Positions 45,401-57,400 of a DNA stretch of 64,000 bases are shown one piece after another. A model generated the notes under the pieces. The model was given only the letters and a program-made list of their open reading frames with translations. It was not told the DNA's origin and made no database searches. Numbering within the stretch: the first letter of the stretch is position 1; every line of letters begins with the position of its first letter. The stretch is taken from contig JBBELK010000325.1 in the NCBI GenBank assembly GCA_037783545.1, positions 248,001 to 312,000 on the forward strand. Reading direction: 5' to 3'. A program made the translations under genes and the position numbers. The stretch is from Henricia sp. BOLD:AAB3569 (Eukaryota; Echinodermata; Asteroidea; Spinulosida; Echinasteridae).

Positions 45401-48400
45401 ACTATACAAGTTTCACTGTAGTTTATATATGTACCATTCGACATCATGTATTTTATCTTGGTATAATTTCTGTACCATTCAGGACCAAATTGTTGCCTTA
45501 CCAGCCGAGTTCATTGACCCTTCACCTCTGCTTGGAGACACTGCTGCGGTTGAATTCACAACAACTTGTGATGTTTACAGCAATGACATGAGGTATGACA
45601 ACATATTGAAACAATAATGTATGCTTTAGTAACAAAAGATTGCTCTTAACAACTACAAAGCTTGTCTGTCCTGCTTAGCAACGACTTATGAATGCAAAAT
45701 GAATTCCAACTATAGAAATCGAATTTAAAGTAACAGATGAATGAAATGGCTCCAGTGTTCTCCACTGCCGGTTTTGGCCGGGCGCGTTTCCCGGACAAAA
45801 TCGACACAGGTACCGTTAGCGCCCAGACAAACATTTTCCGCCCGGACAAAAATAATAAATGTTCCCCTCTAAAACACTGTGGAAGTACAGCCAAGTCATA
45901 CCAAAATTAGGTGTAAATTAACCAATCGTGATGAGCGTCATGACGGCGCCCCCGGACAGAATTTGTACCAGTGGAGAACACTGAGCTCATCACTAGGCAA
46001 TGTGTCAAATACATAAAAACTAGCAATTGCTTTTTCTAGGCTTTTACCTACATTCTTATACATACAAATAAGCAAGTGCTCACAAGCAAAAGCAAGAACT
46101 AATTTCGTGCAACGAAACACGCAGCTCCATGCATTTGCTATGGAGCTGCGTATTTCTTGGCACAAATTTGGCACGCGCACATTGTTGAGGAGCCTGTCGG
46201 GGATGTCAGAGTTCAGGCAATTGCCTGATTTAAGGCTTTTTCATTATGTTCGTCTGTACATAACTGCATATGTTTATACACATTTCAGGCAAAAGTCCCT
46301 GAGATTTCAGGCAAAATTTTGACCGTCAACTGACATCCCTAAGCCTGTGTTATTGTCTGTAGTCAGTAATAACGTTTTATCAGCTTGACAGCATTGGCAC
46401 GAAAAATCTTACTTGAACACATGTAAATGATTGGATTGAGCCAGCTACTGCTGTTGGATGCAACATAAGACAAACCGAGTATGGTTTTAGCTATTGCATC
46501 ATACCCATTACTGCATGTGTATGAAGTGGCTATGAACTGCGGCAGCCAACTTGCAAGGAAAGTCACGTTAACAATCAGAAGCATTCTCAGAGCTTTCCAT
46601 CCGGCAAAACTTGGTGGGCGATGAATCTCGGGAACTGCGTTGTTATCATGTTCTTGTCTCGCAGTCGGAGCCGGAAACTGTGCGATTCGTAAAGCCTGCC
46701 TGCGACTGATTTGCATAAGCTTCATGTAGATGATGATTAGAACGGTTTCTGGCAGAAAAATTACGAATCCAGTTAACAATATGGACACAACACAGTTCTG
46801 CCTAATATTGGGAAAACAGCCGATGTACTGTTGGTACACGACTCCATTTGATGCGATAAAAATTAGTATTGGTGCTGTTGCTAGACTAATTGAGACCACA
46901 GCGGTGATGATAATGGCGCGTTTTTTGGTCATCAGTGTTGGATATCGCAGTGGCCGTGTTATAGCGAGATAACGGTCAATTCCAATAAGAACCAAAATGG
47001 CGATCAAAGCATTCAGCATTGAACCTTGAATGACCGTGTTTGCTTTGCAAACAAATTCCCCAGCTGGGCTCTCCGTGGCATGTCTGATGATCAAACTGGG
47101 CAGAAATGTGAAGCCGAGAAAAAGATCAACGATGACTAACGTGAAGAGAAAAACCTTGGTGCTGTCGGCGATGTCCGTGTCTGGGGTCACTTTGAGCACG
47201 CACAAACACAACAGGTTTCCTGGGATGGCTAAAAGGGCCGAGATCCCATCCGTTGCCGAGTAAAAGGCAGAATAGTCAGACAACACTATCTCATATTCCC
47301 CTGAAGAATTCATCGTGAATCGTTTACAAAGAGAACGTGTGTGGTCAGTGGGTATGAAGTGGGTTTGTGTCCCTTGGCAAGACACTTATTCTCAATTGCC
47401 TCATCCACCCTAGCTGCAATTGGGGAGCTGTTGGGGGAATGTTACAATCTAAGCGCTGATAGGATGTGCGCCACAGCCCGGCAGCACGCCCAAACAAAGA
47501 GATGATTCTGATGATTCCCTGATGGCAGCGATAACAGTGCCAACAGCGCTTTGATTCTCTGGTTAAAATGCGCTATACAATAATGAGCATTATTATTATT
47601 ATTAAAACAAGTTTTCTTTGCTGGTGCAGTCTTGCAAAATTTCACAACTTGGCTACGAGCAAAACCGACGAAACGCTTGCAGCGATGGTCCAACCCATAC
47701 TGCTTCAGTTTCAACTGACGTCAAAGCTTTCAGTCCAAACTAAGAATATTCTCAAAGCGTTGAATCACTGCATTTTACTAGAAACAATATTAACCCTAAT
47801 CGATCGCTTATTCCTGCTTGAATACAGTATTTTTGCTTCTCTCTTGGACCGACATCAGCTTTGCTATATAACCCGGCCAGTGATGTGGATTAATAGACAG
47901 TTTGATAGATTAGCTCCTTACCCATCCAATATGCCAAGGTTTTACTAATGGACTATCTTAATGAATCAGGTTTTCCTAATGACAGAATTTGTTAGGTTTA
48001 ATTTCCAACCGATAGCCTTTATAAAACCACCGTCCATCTCGAGGATGGAATACTTGATTGGAATTTAATGACAAGTTGAATCTATGTAAATATTGTCCAT
48101 GTCTGATGTTTGTTTTTATTATGCTAGGCTACGTCACTCTTGGAAATATATTCATACGACAAACAAAACTTGAGTTGTTTTCTGCAGCAAAGCGTCAAAT
48201 CAGAATTTGACTTTTTTTCTAATGACAGAATTTGTCGGGTTAAATTTTCAACCGGTAGCCTTCATCAAACAAGCGTCCATCACAGTGATTGGAATTTAAT
48301 GAGAAGTAGAATCCATGTAAATATTATCCCCACCTTATGTTTAGCTTTATTATGCTAGGCTACATCACTCTTGCAGATGCTCATTTCTGACGTATGACAA

Positions 48401-51400
48401 TCGATCATACCTGAGTTGTTTTCTTACAACTTTGTTGAAAGCAAAAACTTGTTCCAAAGTTACTATCAGTCTTTATCTTTACAAACATTGGTTTGCTGAC
48501 GTTTTATTTTGGCATCTCAAAATTTATAAAGAAATCAGTGGGCATAATCGAAAGTGACTCGTGAATGATTTTCTCGAGTTGCAGTTACGAACAGGAGTGT
48601 GTTTCATGTACAGTGATTGCATCATTTTGAATAATGGTGAAAGCATTTGCAGTACAAGGCATTGGTGTCTTGATTTAGACCTACCTAGGGCATACTCGGG
48701 CTAGATCATAAATCATACTTCTTTTATATCTTTTTACGGTTTCATTCTCTCAAGGTTTTATTACAGATATTTACAACAGTCCTGTTTTTGGCCATCTTTG
48801 TTCTAAATACACTTCCAAGTACCCATTTACCTTCTGCATCAAAAGAGGGAATTTATGGTAAAGTGCTTTTCCCCCTTACACCAACACCACGGATTCAAGC
48901 CTACAACTTATAATATTAAACTAGTATTGTGCCCTAAACTACTGGTAAATGAATTATTTTCCTCCTACAGACTTGGCACAAGCCAGGAATCTTTCTGCCT
49001 ATCCACTGTGTTTTCCCTGACTGCATTCTATTTAAATGGCGCCACACCATGTGACTGCAATCCCACTGGTAGCACATCACTGCAATGCGAACCGTACGGC
49101 GGACGGTGCCAATGCAAACCCGGTGTCGGAGGTCGGTCATGTGACATGTGTCTGCCAGAGTTCTATGCCTTTAGGAGTACGGGATGTACAGGTAGGGAAA
49201 CGCTGGTCTTTTGGTGGTAAAAAGTCTGTCCACAGTACTGTAGAGATTTGGTAATCAAGACCATATCTGTGTATAATGGCTTTTATCTTAATAAAATATC
49301 TCTCTAAGCTAGGAAACCCAGGAATGGCAATAATAATTTTTAGTGCCCCCCCCCCCACCCCCCCGGTGCCCTGCGGAAAAATCCTGATACATGTTTTTTG
49401 AAACCGATATACCTACCTGTAACTGACTGGATGTCTGCTGAAAGTGCTGTATGCCCTGATTATACATGGTGGACGTGATGGAATGGGAAGAGGCACCCAC
49501 CCCCCACTAAAAAGCAGTGCCCCCCTCCCCCCCCCCCCCCCCCCCAACCACACCCCACCACACCCCAACACCCCCCCTCCTCCCCTCCCCCTCCTGTGCA
49601 CCCCCAGTGAACAAATCCTGGCTCCGCCGCTGTTTGTCAAACCTTTCTAAAATCCTGTTTACAAATTTCCTCAGAAGTCGATTGCCAAAAACTGTAGATG
49701 TACACAATTCCACCTCATGATTTTGCAAGGTTAATAACCAGTATGCATAATTTCATTTTACCAGCTTGCAACTGTTTTGGAGACGACAAAGTTTGTGACA
49801 TGACAACAGGTCTGTGCGATTGCCCTCCCAACACTGCGGGTCAACGGTGCGATCGCTGCGTCATATTTGCATGGGGACTCGACAGTACCAATGGTTGTAA
49901 GGTGGGTGTGTTTAGAAAAGGAAAATATCCAGATAACTTAAGACTGCCCCCACTCATGGGTGATGAGTGATAACTTTTTGCTTCCACATCCAAATTGGAG
50001 ATTGCAAATTCCCTGTTTTCTTCCTATGGATAGTATTTTTGGGGGGTTGAGGGGAGCGGGGGGATTTTATATTATTATGAGGTTAGAACAAGTTCCTTTA
50101 AAAAGAAAATGTCTTATCAGATAAAGCTGTCTCCTATTGTAACCAAGTAGAAAGCTCATGGTCAGATTTAGGAAAGGGCGAGGTTGGGGTGTTTGAGCGT
50201 TAAAGATGGCTGCTTGGAGATTGGCTAAGAGTCAGAAAGAGCTTCCAGAATTTATAATTCCTAAACTTTCAACTCATGCATGTGATTTTTAAAGTTAAGC
50301 GCAGGATGCTGTTTATGCATTGTAGATGTATTATATTGTGCTGTACTTTGCTAGAAAGTACAGTGAAACCTTGATAATAAGAGCACTGTTAATACAACAT
50401 GCTTATAACATGAACAATTTTGGGTTTCAATCCTTTGTTCATTGTTTTCATTCCTGATATTACAACATTCCAGTTGTAACAAGGTAATCTGCAAAGTCCC
50501 AAAGACATTATTAACGAAGTTCAACTGTATAGACCCTTTGCAGCAGCGGCCATGACAGGGGGCAGGTTTTTATATTTAAATGATGTGACAATAGATGAAC
50601 AAAGTGTCTACCTGTGCTTGACGCATGTTGACAATGTGACTGTCCCCTGTCATGGCCGCCCGTGCAAAGGGTCTGTATTGAATGAGTACCAGTTATGTCA
50701 CAATTAATTTGAATTCTGACAGTTTTTCTTAACCATCAGCTGTGCAACTGCGACCCGCTAGGATCAGTCAACCCACAATGTGATGCGACGTCGGGTGAAT
50801 GCACCTGTCATCCTGGTGTAGGAGGCAGCAGGTGTCACGAATGTCAAGATGGGTACCAGGGACTGACTGCTATGGGATGTACGCCGTGTCAATGTGACAC
50901 GATGTTGAGCCGCCGTGCAGTGTGTGATAAAGACACTAGCCAGTGTCCATGCAAGGTAATACCCTGCGAGCAAGATGACCACACAAAGCATGATGGGTTT
51001 AAATGGAGCACTCACCGAAAATCATGCAAATGGTGCCCAGAATCATGCAAATGAGCCCAAAACTATGCAATAGTTATGCAAATGTGCCCAAAACTATGCA
51101 AATGAAGGTACCCAAAAATATGCTATGAGAAGGCGTGGTTATACGTGTCCTGGCTCCGTTTCATTTCTAGATTTTAATGGAGTTCTGTGATCAGAAACTA
51201 CTGTAATTTTAAAGGAGCAGTGCCTACATGTATGACATTAATTATTGGCGTTCCATGGCCGAGCGGTTTGGCGCATTGAATTCAAGACCGTGCTTAAAAT
51301 CTACGGTTGTGGGTTCAAATCCCGGCCCCGACTAAGGTGCGTGTGCCCTTGGGCAAGGCACTTTGCCATAAGTTGCCTATCTCCACCCAGGAGTAAATGG

Positions 51401-54400
51401 GTACCTGCAAGGGTTGCAGACGTTGAGCGCTTGTGTGTCGAGCTGCCGGGGCTGCGAACTCCCCAGGGAGTTGTGCCCAATGACCAGGTTGATAATATGT
51501 AAAGCGCCATGAGTATCCCACAGGATAGATGAGTGCGCTATATAAGATGCTTTTATTATTGTGTGTCAGGCTGCAGGGGCTGCATACTCTCCAGGGAGTT
51601 GTACCCAATGACCAGGGTGATAATATGTAAAGCGCCATGAGTATCCCACAGGATAGATGAGTGCGCTATATAAGATGCTTTTATTATTGTGTGTCAGGCT
51701 GCAGGGGCTGCATACTCTCCAGGGAGTTGTACCCAATGACCAGGGTGATAATATGTAAAGCGCCATGAGTATCCCACAGGATAGATGAGTGCGCTATATA
51801 AGATGCTTTTATTATTGTGTGGCAGGCTGCAGGGGCTGCATACTCCCCAGGGAGTTGTACCCAATGACCAGGGTGATAATATGTAAAGCGCCATGAGTAT
51901 CCCACAGGATAGATGAGTGCGCTATATAAGATGCTTTTATTATTGTGTGTCAGGCTGCAGGGGCTGCGTACTCCCCAGGGAGTTGTGCCCAATGACCAGG
52001 GTGATAATGTGTAAAGCGCCATGAGTATCCCACAGGATAGATATGTGCGCTATATAAGATGCTTTTATTATTGTGTGGCAGGCTGCAGGGGCTGCGTACT
52101 CCCCAGGGAGTTGTGCCCAATGACCAGGGTGATAATGTGTAAAGCGCCATGAGTATCCCACAGGATAGATATGTGCGCTATATAAGATGCTTTTATTATT
52201 GTGTGGCAGGCTGCAGGGGCTGCATACTCTCCAGGGAGTTGTACCCAATGACCAGGGTGATAATATGTAAAGCGCCATGAATATCCTGCAGGATAGATAT
52301 GTGCGCTATATAAGATGCTTTTATTATTGTGTGGCAGGCTGCAGGGGCTGCGTACTCCCCAGGGAGTTGTGCCCAATGACCAGGGTGATAATGTGTAAAG
52401 CGCCATGAGTATCCCACAGGATAGATATGTGCGCTATATAAGATGCTTTTATTATTGTGTGGCAGGCTGCAGGGGCTGCATACTCTCCAGGGAGTTGTAC
52501 CCAATGACCAGGGTGATAATGTGTAAAGTGCCATGAGTATCCCACAGGATAGATGAGTGCGCTATATAAGATGCCATTATTATTCTGTATTTGTTTGTTC
52601 GTTAGGAATTGGCGGAGGGTTTGACATGCAGTAACTGTGCTCCAGGTAGCTTCTTTAAATCACCCCAGCATCCAACAGGCTGCTTACAGTGTGTATGTAT
52701 GGGAATCACTACAGCCTGTGATAGTACACAAGACAAGGCAGTACAGGTAATTCAGGTGGCAATCTTCTGTATACAAGATGTCCCGCAAACATTTGGTATC
52801 ACAAAATGTGCTGTGGCTAAGCTTCATTTTGTGTCTGACTAAGATTGGGTAAAATGACAATTGCTGCATTTTGGAACCTATTAGCTGGGCTTAGCTTTTT
52901 CATTGAAAACAATAACTGGTAAACAACATTTATTCAAGAGGGAAAAAATATGTACATTTCATGTGATTTTTTTATTCATGCTTTAAAATTGTAAAAAGAA
53001 AGTCATTACGACATTGCCTTTTATCCATGTTCATTGGATTCACGCTGTTAATTTCTTAGGAGCCATTTGGGTCTTTCTATAAATTAGGGGTCCAAAAGTG
53101 TGACATATAGTGTCCCCCGTTACACCTGATATGTGTTATTTTTTCGTACAAAAATCATTAAAATGGCCTTTAAACCATTTTTGTATGAATTATACTTTAT
53201 GTACTCACTCTTTGAGATGGAAAGTATTTAAAGAACGTGTCCTGACACCAAAATTGGACCCCTAATTTATAGAAAGACCTACTTGTCTCTTTTCTAAAGT
53301 GACCAACACAGCTATTTTTTTACACTTTGTGATTGACTTTCATGTTATATTTTCTTTAGAGCTATGTTATGTTAAATCCTTCCCTCTACAGTACACCATT
53401 GCAACACACACTAGTCTCCTGTCCAGCTAGTCACTGGTTTCTCACCCAGCTGACCTATCACTCAATGCCCCAATAACTACCCTTATAACTTTGTGAATGA
53501 CTTTCAGAGCTGTTTTGTTTTATTCTTTCCCCCACAGTACACCATTTCAACAGACGCTAGTCTCCTGTCCAGCTGGTCTATCGTTTCAGACCCAGCTGCC
53601 CTATCACCCTTCCCTAACGCCCCAATAACGGCCCTTGTCAGTGCTACTACAGTCATCAGCGTTACTGTATCGTCTGGCCAGGATGCCTATTGGACAATCC
53701 CACTGTTGCCTAGGTCTCTACTGGGTTTCTATGGCAGCCGTTTGCAGTTCTCTCTGCACTACACAGTGCAGGGTCCACCACAAGGCTCTGCGCCACAAGA
53801 AGCTTGGATTTATATCAAGGTATCGGGAATTGTTGACTTATTATAATCTGGATATGTATGTAAGAGTCAATAAAAGCATAGGTGCAGAGGAGGCTTTGGT
53901 TAGAACAGTTTGGGGCTTTCCATTAAATAGCCCTCTTTAATTTAAACTCAACTCCATAGTTTAGATTAAATAGAGTTTAAAGTGAAAACATCGCCCTTTG
54001 TGTGTTGCCAAGGTTACTGGGTCTACACTAAAACCAGTGAACTGTTTCCCTGCACTTTAAGCAAACTAGCAACTGACGTCATAATTCAGTAGTCCATTAG
54101 GTCGTTCAGACGAGGGGCTATCTCTGGAGCTAGCTCCGGAGCTAGCTAGCTCCGGAGCTAGCTAGCTCCACCCCAAACTCCTGTCGTTAGAATGCAATTG
54201 GCTCCACCTTTGGGTCTAGCTCCGGGGCTAGCCCTCCCCAAGTTTAGCCCCAAACATTTGTGGGGCTAGCCCCACTTTCAGCACAGCTGAATTTTATGAC
54301 TTAACCGCACCATTATTTACTGACTGAACGCAACTGACCTCGCTCTGTGGCATCTGGCCAATGTTAATATGCTATCAAATTTGACCACATTTTAGCTCCC

Positions 54401-57400
54401 GAGCTAACTGTAGCTCCGGAGTTATCACCACTGTTTGAACGGGAGGGCATTTTGGACTAACTCACTTTAGCTCCAGCGAACCCCCATTGAGTCCTTTAAT
54501 TGGATTGGGGCTAAAAAAACGTAGCCCTCCGTCTGAACATACCCCATTATACCAAGTTGCAACCTTGTTATGGGAACGGGCTGCTACATGTACCTAAGAA
54601 CACTGTCAGTCATCAGATGATAAATGTGTGCACCTAATTTAAAAATCGTTACATTTCACTGTTTGCTGTTTTATTTGTTCTTGCCTATTACCCAGGGCCA
54701 AAGTAACACATTCACACACAGCCTGGGGACAGTACAACCGGGTAATCTTCAGGACTTCACCGTTCGAATCACTGAGACACAGTTTGAAATCGAGGGTACG
54801 AATACAACAATCGATCGAGGTGATTTCTTAAAGACACTTAGCTCAGTTGATGCAGTTCTCGTATCGGCATCGCTTGCTAATGTGGCACACCAATCAAGGT
54901 GGGTTGAAGAATTAACTTATTTTATTTACTTTGTTTAATGGGCTTATAAAACTTGAATTCACAGCCCATAGGCTGAATTGCATGAAGCTTACAAGTGTCT
55001 TCCACCTAATTACTTACACATGTACATGTAGGTGGGTGGCACCCTTGGCAGCCGACGGCCAGAGACATCTCACGGAAGACGGCTCTGGGATCTTTTAAGT
55101 GCATTACACAACACTCTGGACAAACGGCCTTGCATTCCTTCCAAAGGATGGTGCAATTGGGCTGTCAAACATTTTCACATGTTCATACATTTTTTCTCAA
55201 TTTTGGTATGCTCTTTAAATTTCAAACTGTTTCAAAATTGTTTATTGTAGCACTTCAACAGTATGGTTGTTTTATGTGAATTTATTTTATAGTGAAATTT
55301 GGAATAGATTTTCATATTTAAAGGATGTGACAATAGTCCACAAAGTGCCTACTCGTGCATGATGCACAGTAACAATGTAACTGTCCCCTGTCATGGCCGC
55401 CCACGCAATGGGTCTATGGAGCAAAATTACGCTTTTTTTTTTTTCCAGCATTAATGGATGTGCATGCGTTTATTTTCCCCTAGCATTGGCCTAGTGTCGT
55501 ATTTTGCAGCCACTAGTCAAGGTTCACCTCTTTATGACTCCCAGGCTATGAGGGCGCTGTCCGTGGAACAGTGCAGCTGTGGCCAAGGCTATGCAGGATA
55601 CTCATGTGAGGTACGGTAAATCAGGATGCCTATGATTATAATGTACATGTATTCTGAGCAACAACAAAAAATGCTAATTTTCAGTTTAATTAAAATTAGA
55701 AAATTTCTTTTGTTACTAAGTTGACATCTAAATATTCACATAACAGCTTCATTATGCATGACTGCATAAAGCTTCCATGTGCTGAAAATTCCACTCTCAG
55801 ATTGACTGCTTTTTTCAATCGAAAAGTGGAGACTATTTTTGTGTTTCTTTCGTTGCTCGGTATATATAATATTAGCTTTAAGGGTGATATAAGAATGCAT
55901 AGTTCCGACCTGTCAATCAACCGAACCCGCCGACCAATCACAACAGAGCTAGCAGACATCACCCACATAGGTCAAAGTGCACTGTCTCACAACAACATCA
56001 CGCGATGTTCTGCCCCATACAATTTGTACAGTGTTGTATGCGATGATCCGGGTGAATTTTTGGTTTCAAGGCCGGTCGTTTCGCTGTTATTACTGGCCCT
56101 TATTTACTCTGTGTGTTATAAGATAACTGTCGACCCTGAAACATGAATACCTTTGAGTTTTCTCCAATGAATATGTGCTTTCCGTTGAAAGTCCTATTGC
56201 TTTGTGCGTTGTGTGTTGCCATTTTGACGATAGCGTGCGAGCCATAGCAACAATATCCAAGGGGGCGGGGATAACCAGGCAAACTCGGAACTATGCATTG
56301 CTGCAAGAGTCATGAAAATAACGGAAGAGCTGAAGGCGACTTTGGTATTTTTGTTACTCATGCGGTCTATTCTTATATCACCCAAAAGGACATCCAGTAT
56401 TATCATTGTTAACAAAACTGAAGCTTACGCTAATTTTTTAATGAACAAATACAATGTCCAAATGCTGGCATACTTCACTTGGTCTTCCCTTCTAGTCTTG
56501 TGCTCCAGGCTACCACAGGGTCAATGTGACTGGTCATCCATTCTTTGGGGAGTGTGCTGCTTGTGATTGTTATGGACACAGTGAGTCATGTGACCCAGTC
56601 TCCGGTCAGTGTCTCAACTGCGGCCACAATACCACAGGTGAGAAGCCTAGGTACCTGATGACGTCAATTATTAGCGTGTTTCTGTAGGCATCAAAATTAA
56701 ATGTTTTTTGTCTGTAACCATTATACAGTCGAACTCCGATAATAAGAACACTGTTAATACAACATTCTGCTTATAACAAGGAAAATTTCAGATCCTTGTA
56801 ATTAATACATTTAACGTTTTAAAGGGGGAATCAGAGATTGTACTGTCCGAAGACTGGGCCTCGCCAAAAGTCACGATTTATTTGAACCAGTCGATAGTCT
56901 ATGAAAAAAAATACAATTCTCCTACTTTTTCGATCTATCCACTTTATGATTTGAGTATTTTCCCAATGAAAAGTAACGAGTCGACAGGCAATTTATATGC
57001 AAATAGCAGTAACCAGGGCGTAGCTAAACACTAAAGTGGTTACGAAATGTAATCGTTTTCAGTAGAAACTCGCTCTTATACTGCAGTTTATTCAAGCATC
57101 AGTCCACAATACAATCGCTGCTTTTTATCTGTAGGATTCAACTGTGAGCAATGTGCTGCTGGTTTTTATGGTAATGCTACCATGGGAACAGCCAATGACT
57201 GCACAGCATGTCCCTGCAGACCCCCTAAGGCTCGGAACACGTCATGTGCAGTGATTGACGGCACGCTAACATGCTTAGCATGCTCTACTGGCCACCTTGG
57301 GCCGCTTTGTGACAGGTGAGAAACGGATTTCAATTCAATTATTTTATCATCCCTCAACGGGGTAATTCCGTTTGGCCTTTTACACATACATAACACATTA

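Noticed and set aside
47314-47385. Longer N-terminus for GPCR-2 starting at 47385
   Set aside because: The extra 24 codons fall in and next to a SINE fragment. MNSSGEYE at 47313 is a normal GPCR start with a glycosylation site.
49413-49728. Pro-rich and Gly-rich ORFs on both strands
   Set aside because: Low-complexity C-tract translations in a laminin intron.
51301-52545. Series of overlapping long minus-strand ORFs with repeated MALYILSPWSLGTTPW-type peptides
   Set aside because: They are the three frames of a 128-bp non-coding tandem array derived from a SINE tail. The frame shifts with each unit and nothing resembles a protein domain.
55449-55483. Alternative earlier acceptor (ttttccag at 55448) for laminin exon 19
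   Set aside because: It would insert residues with a stop in frame (agc att aat gga tgt gca tgc gtt tat ttt ccc cta gca in other frames) and lacks similarity to L4. The ccctag acceptor gives SIGLVSYFAA directly.
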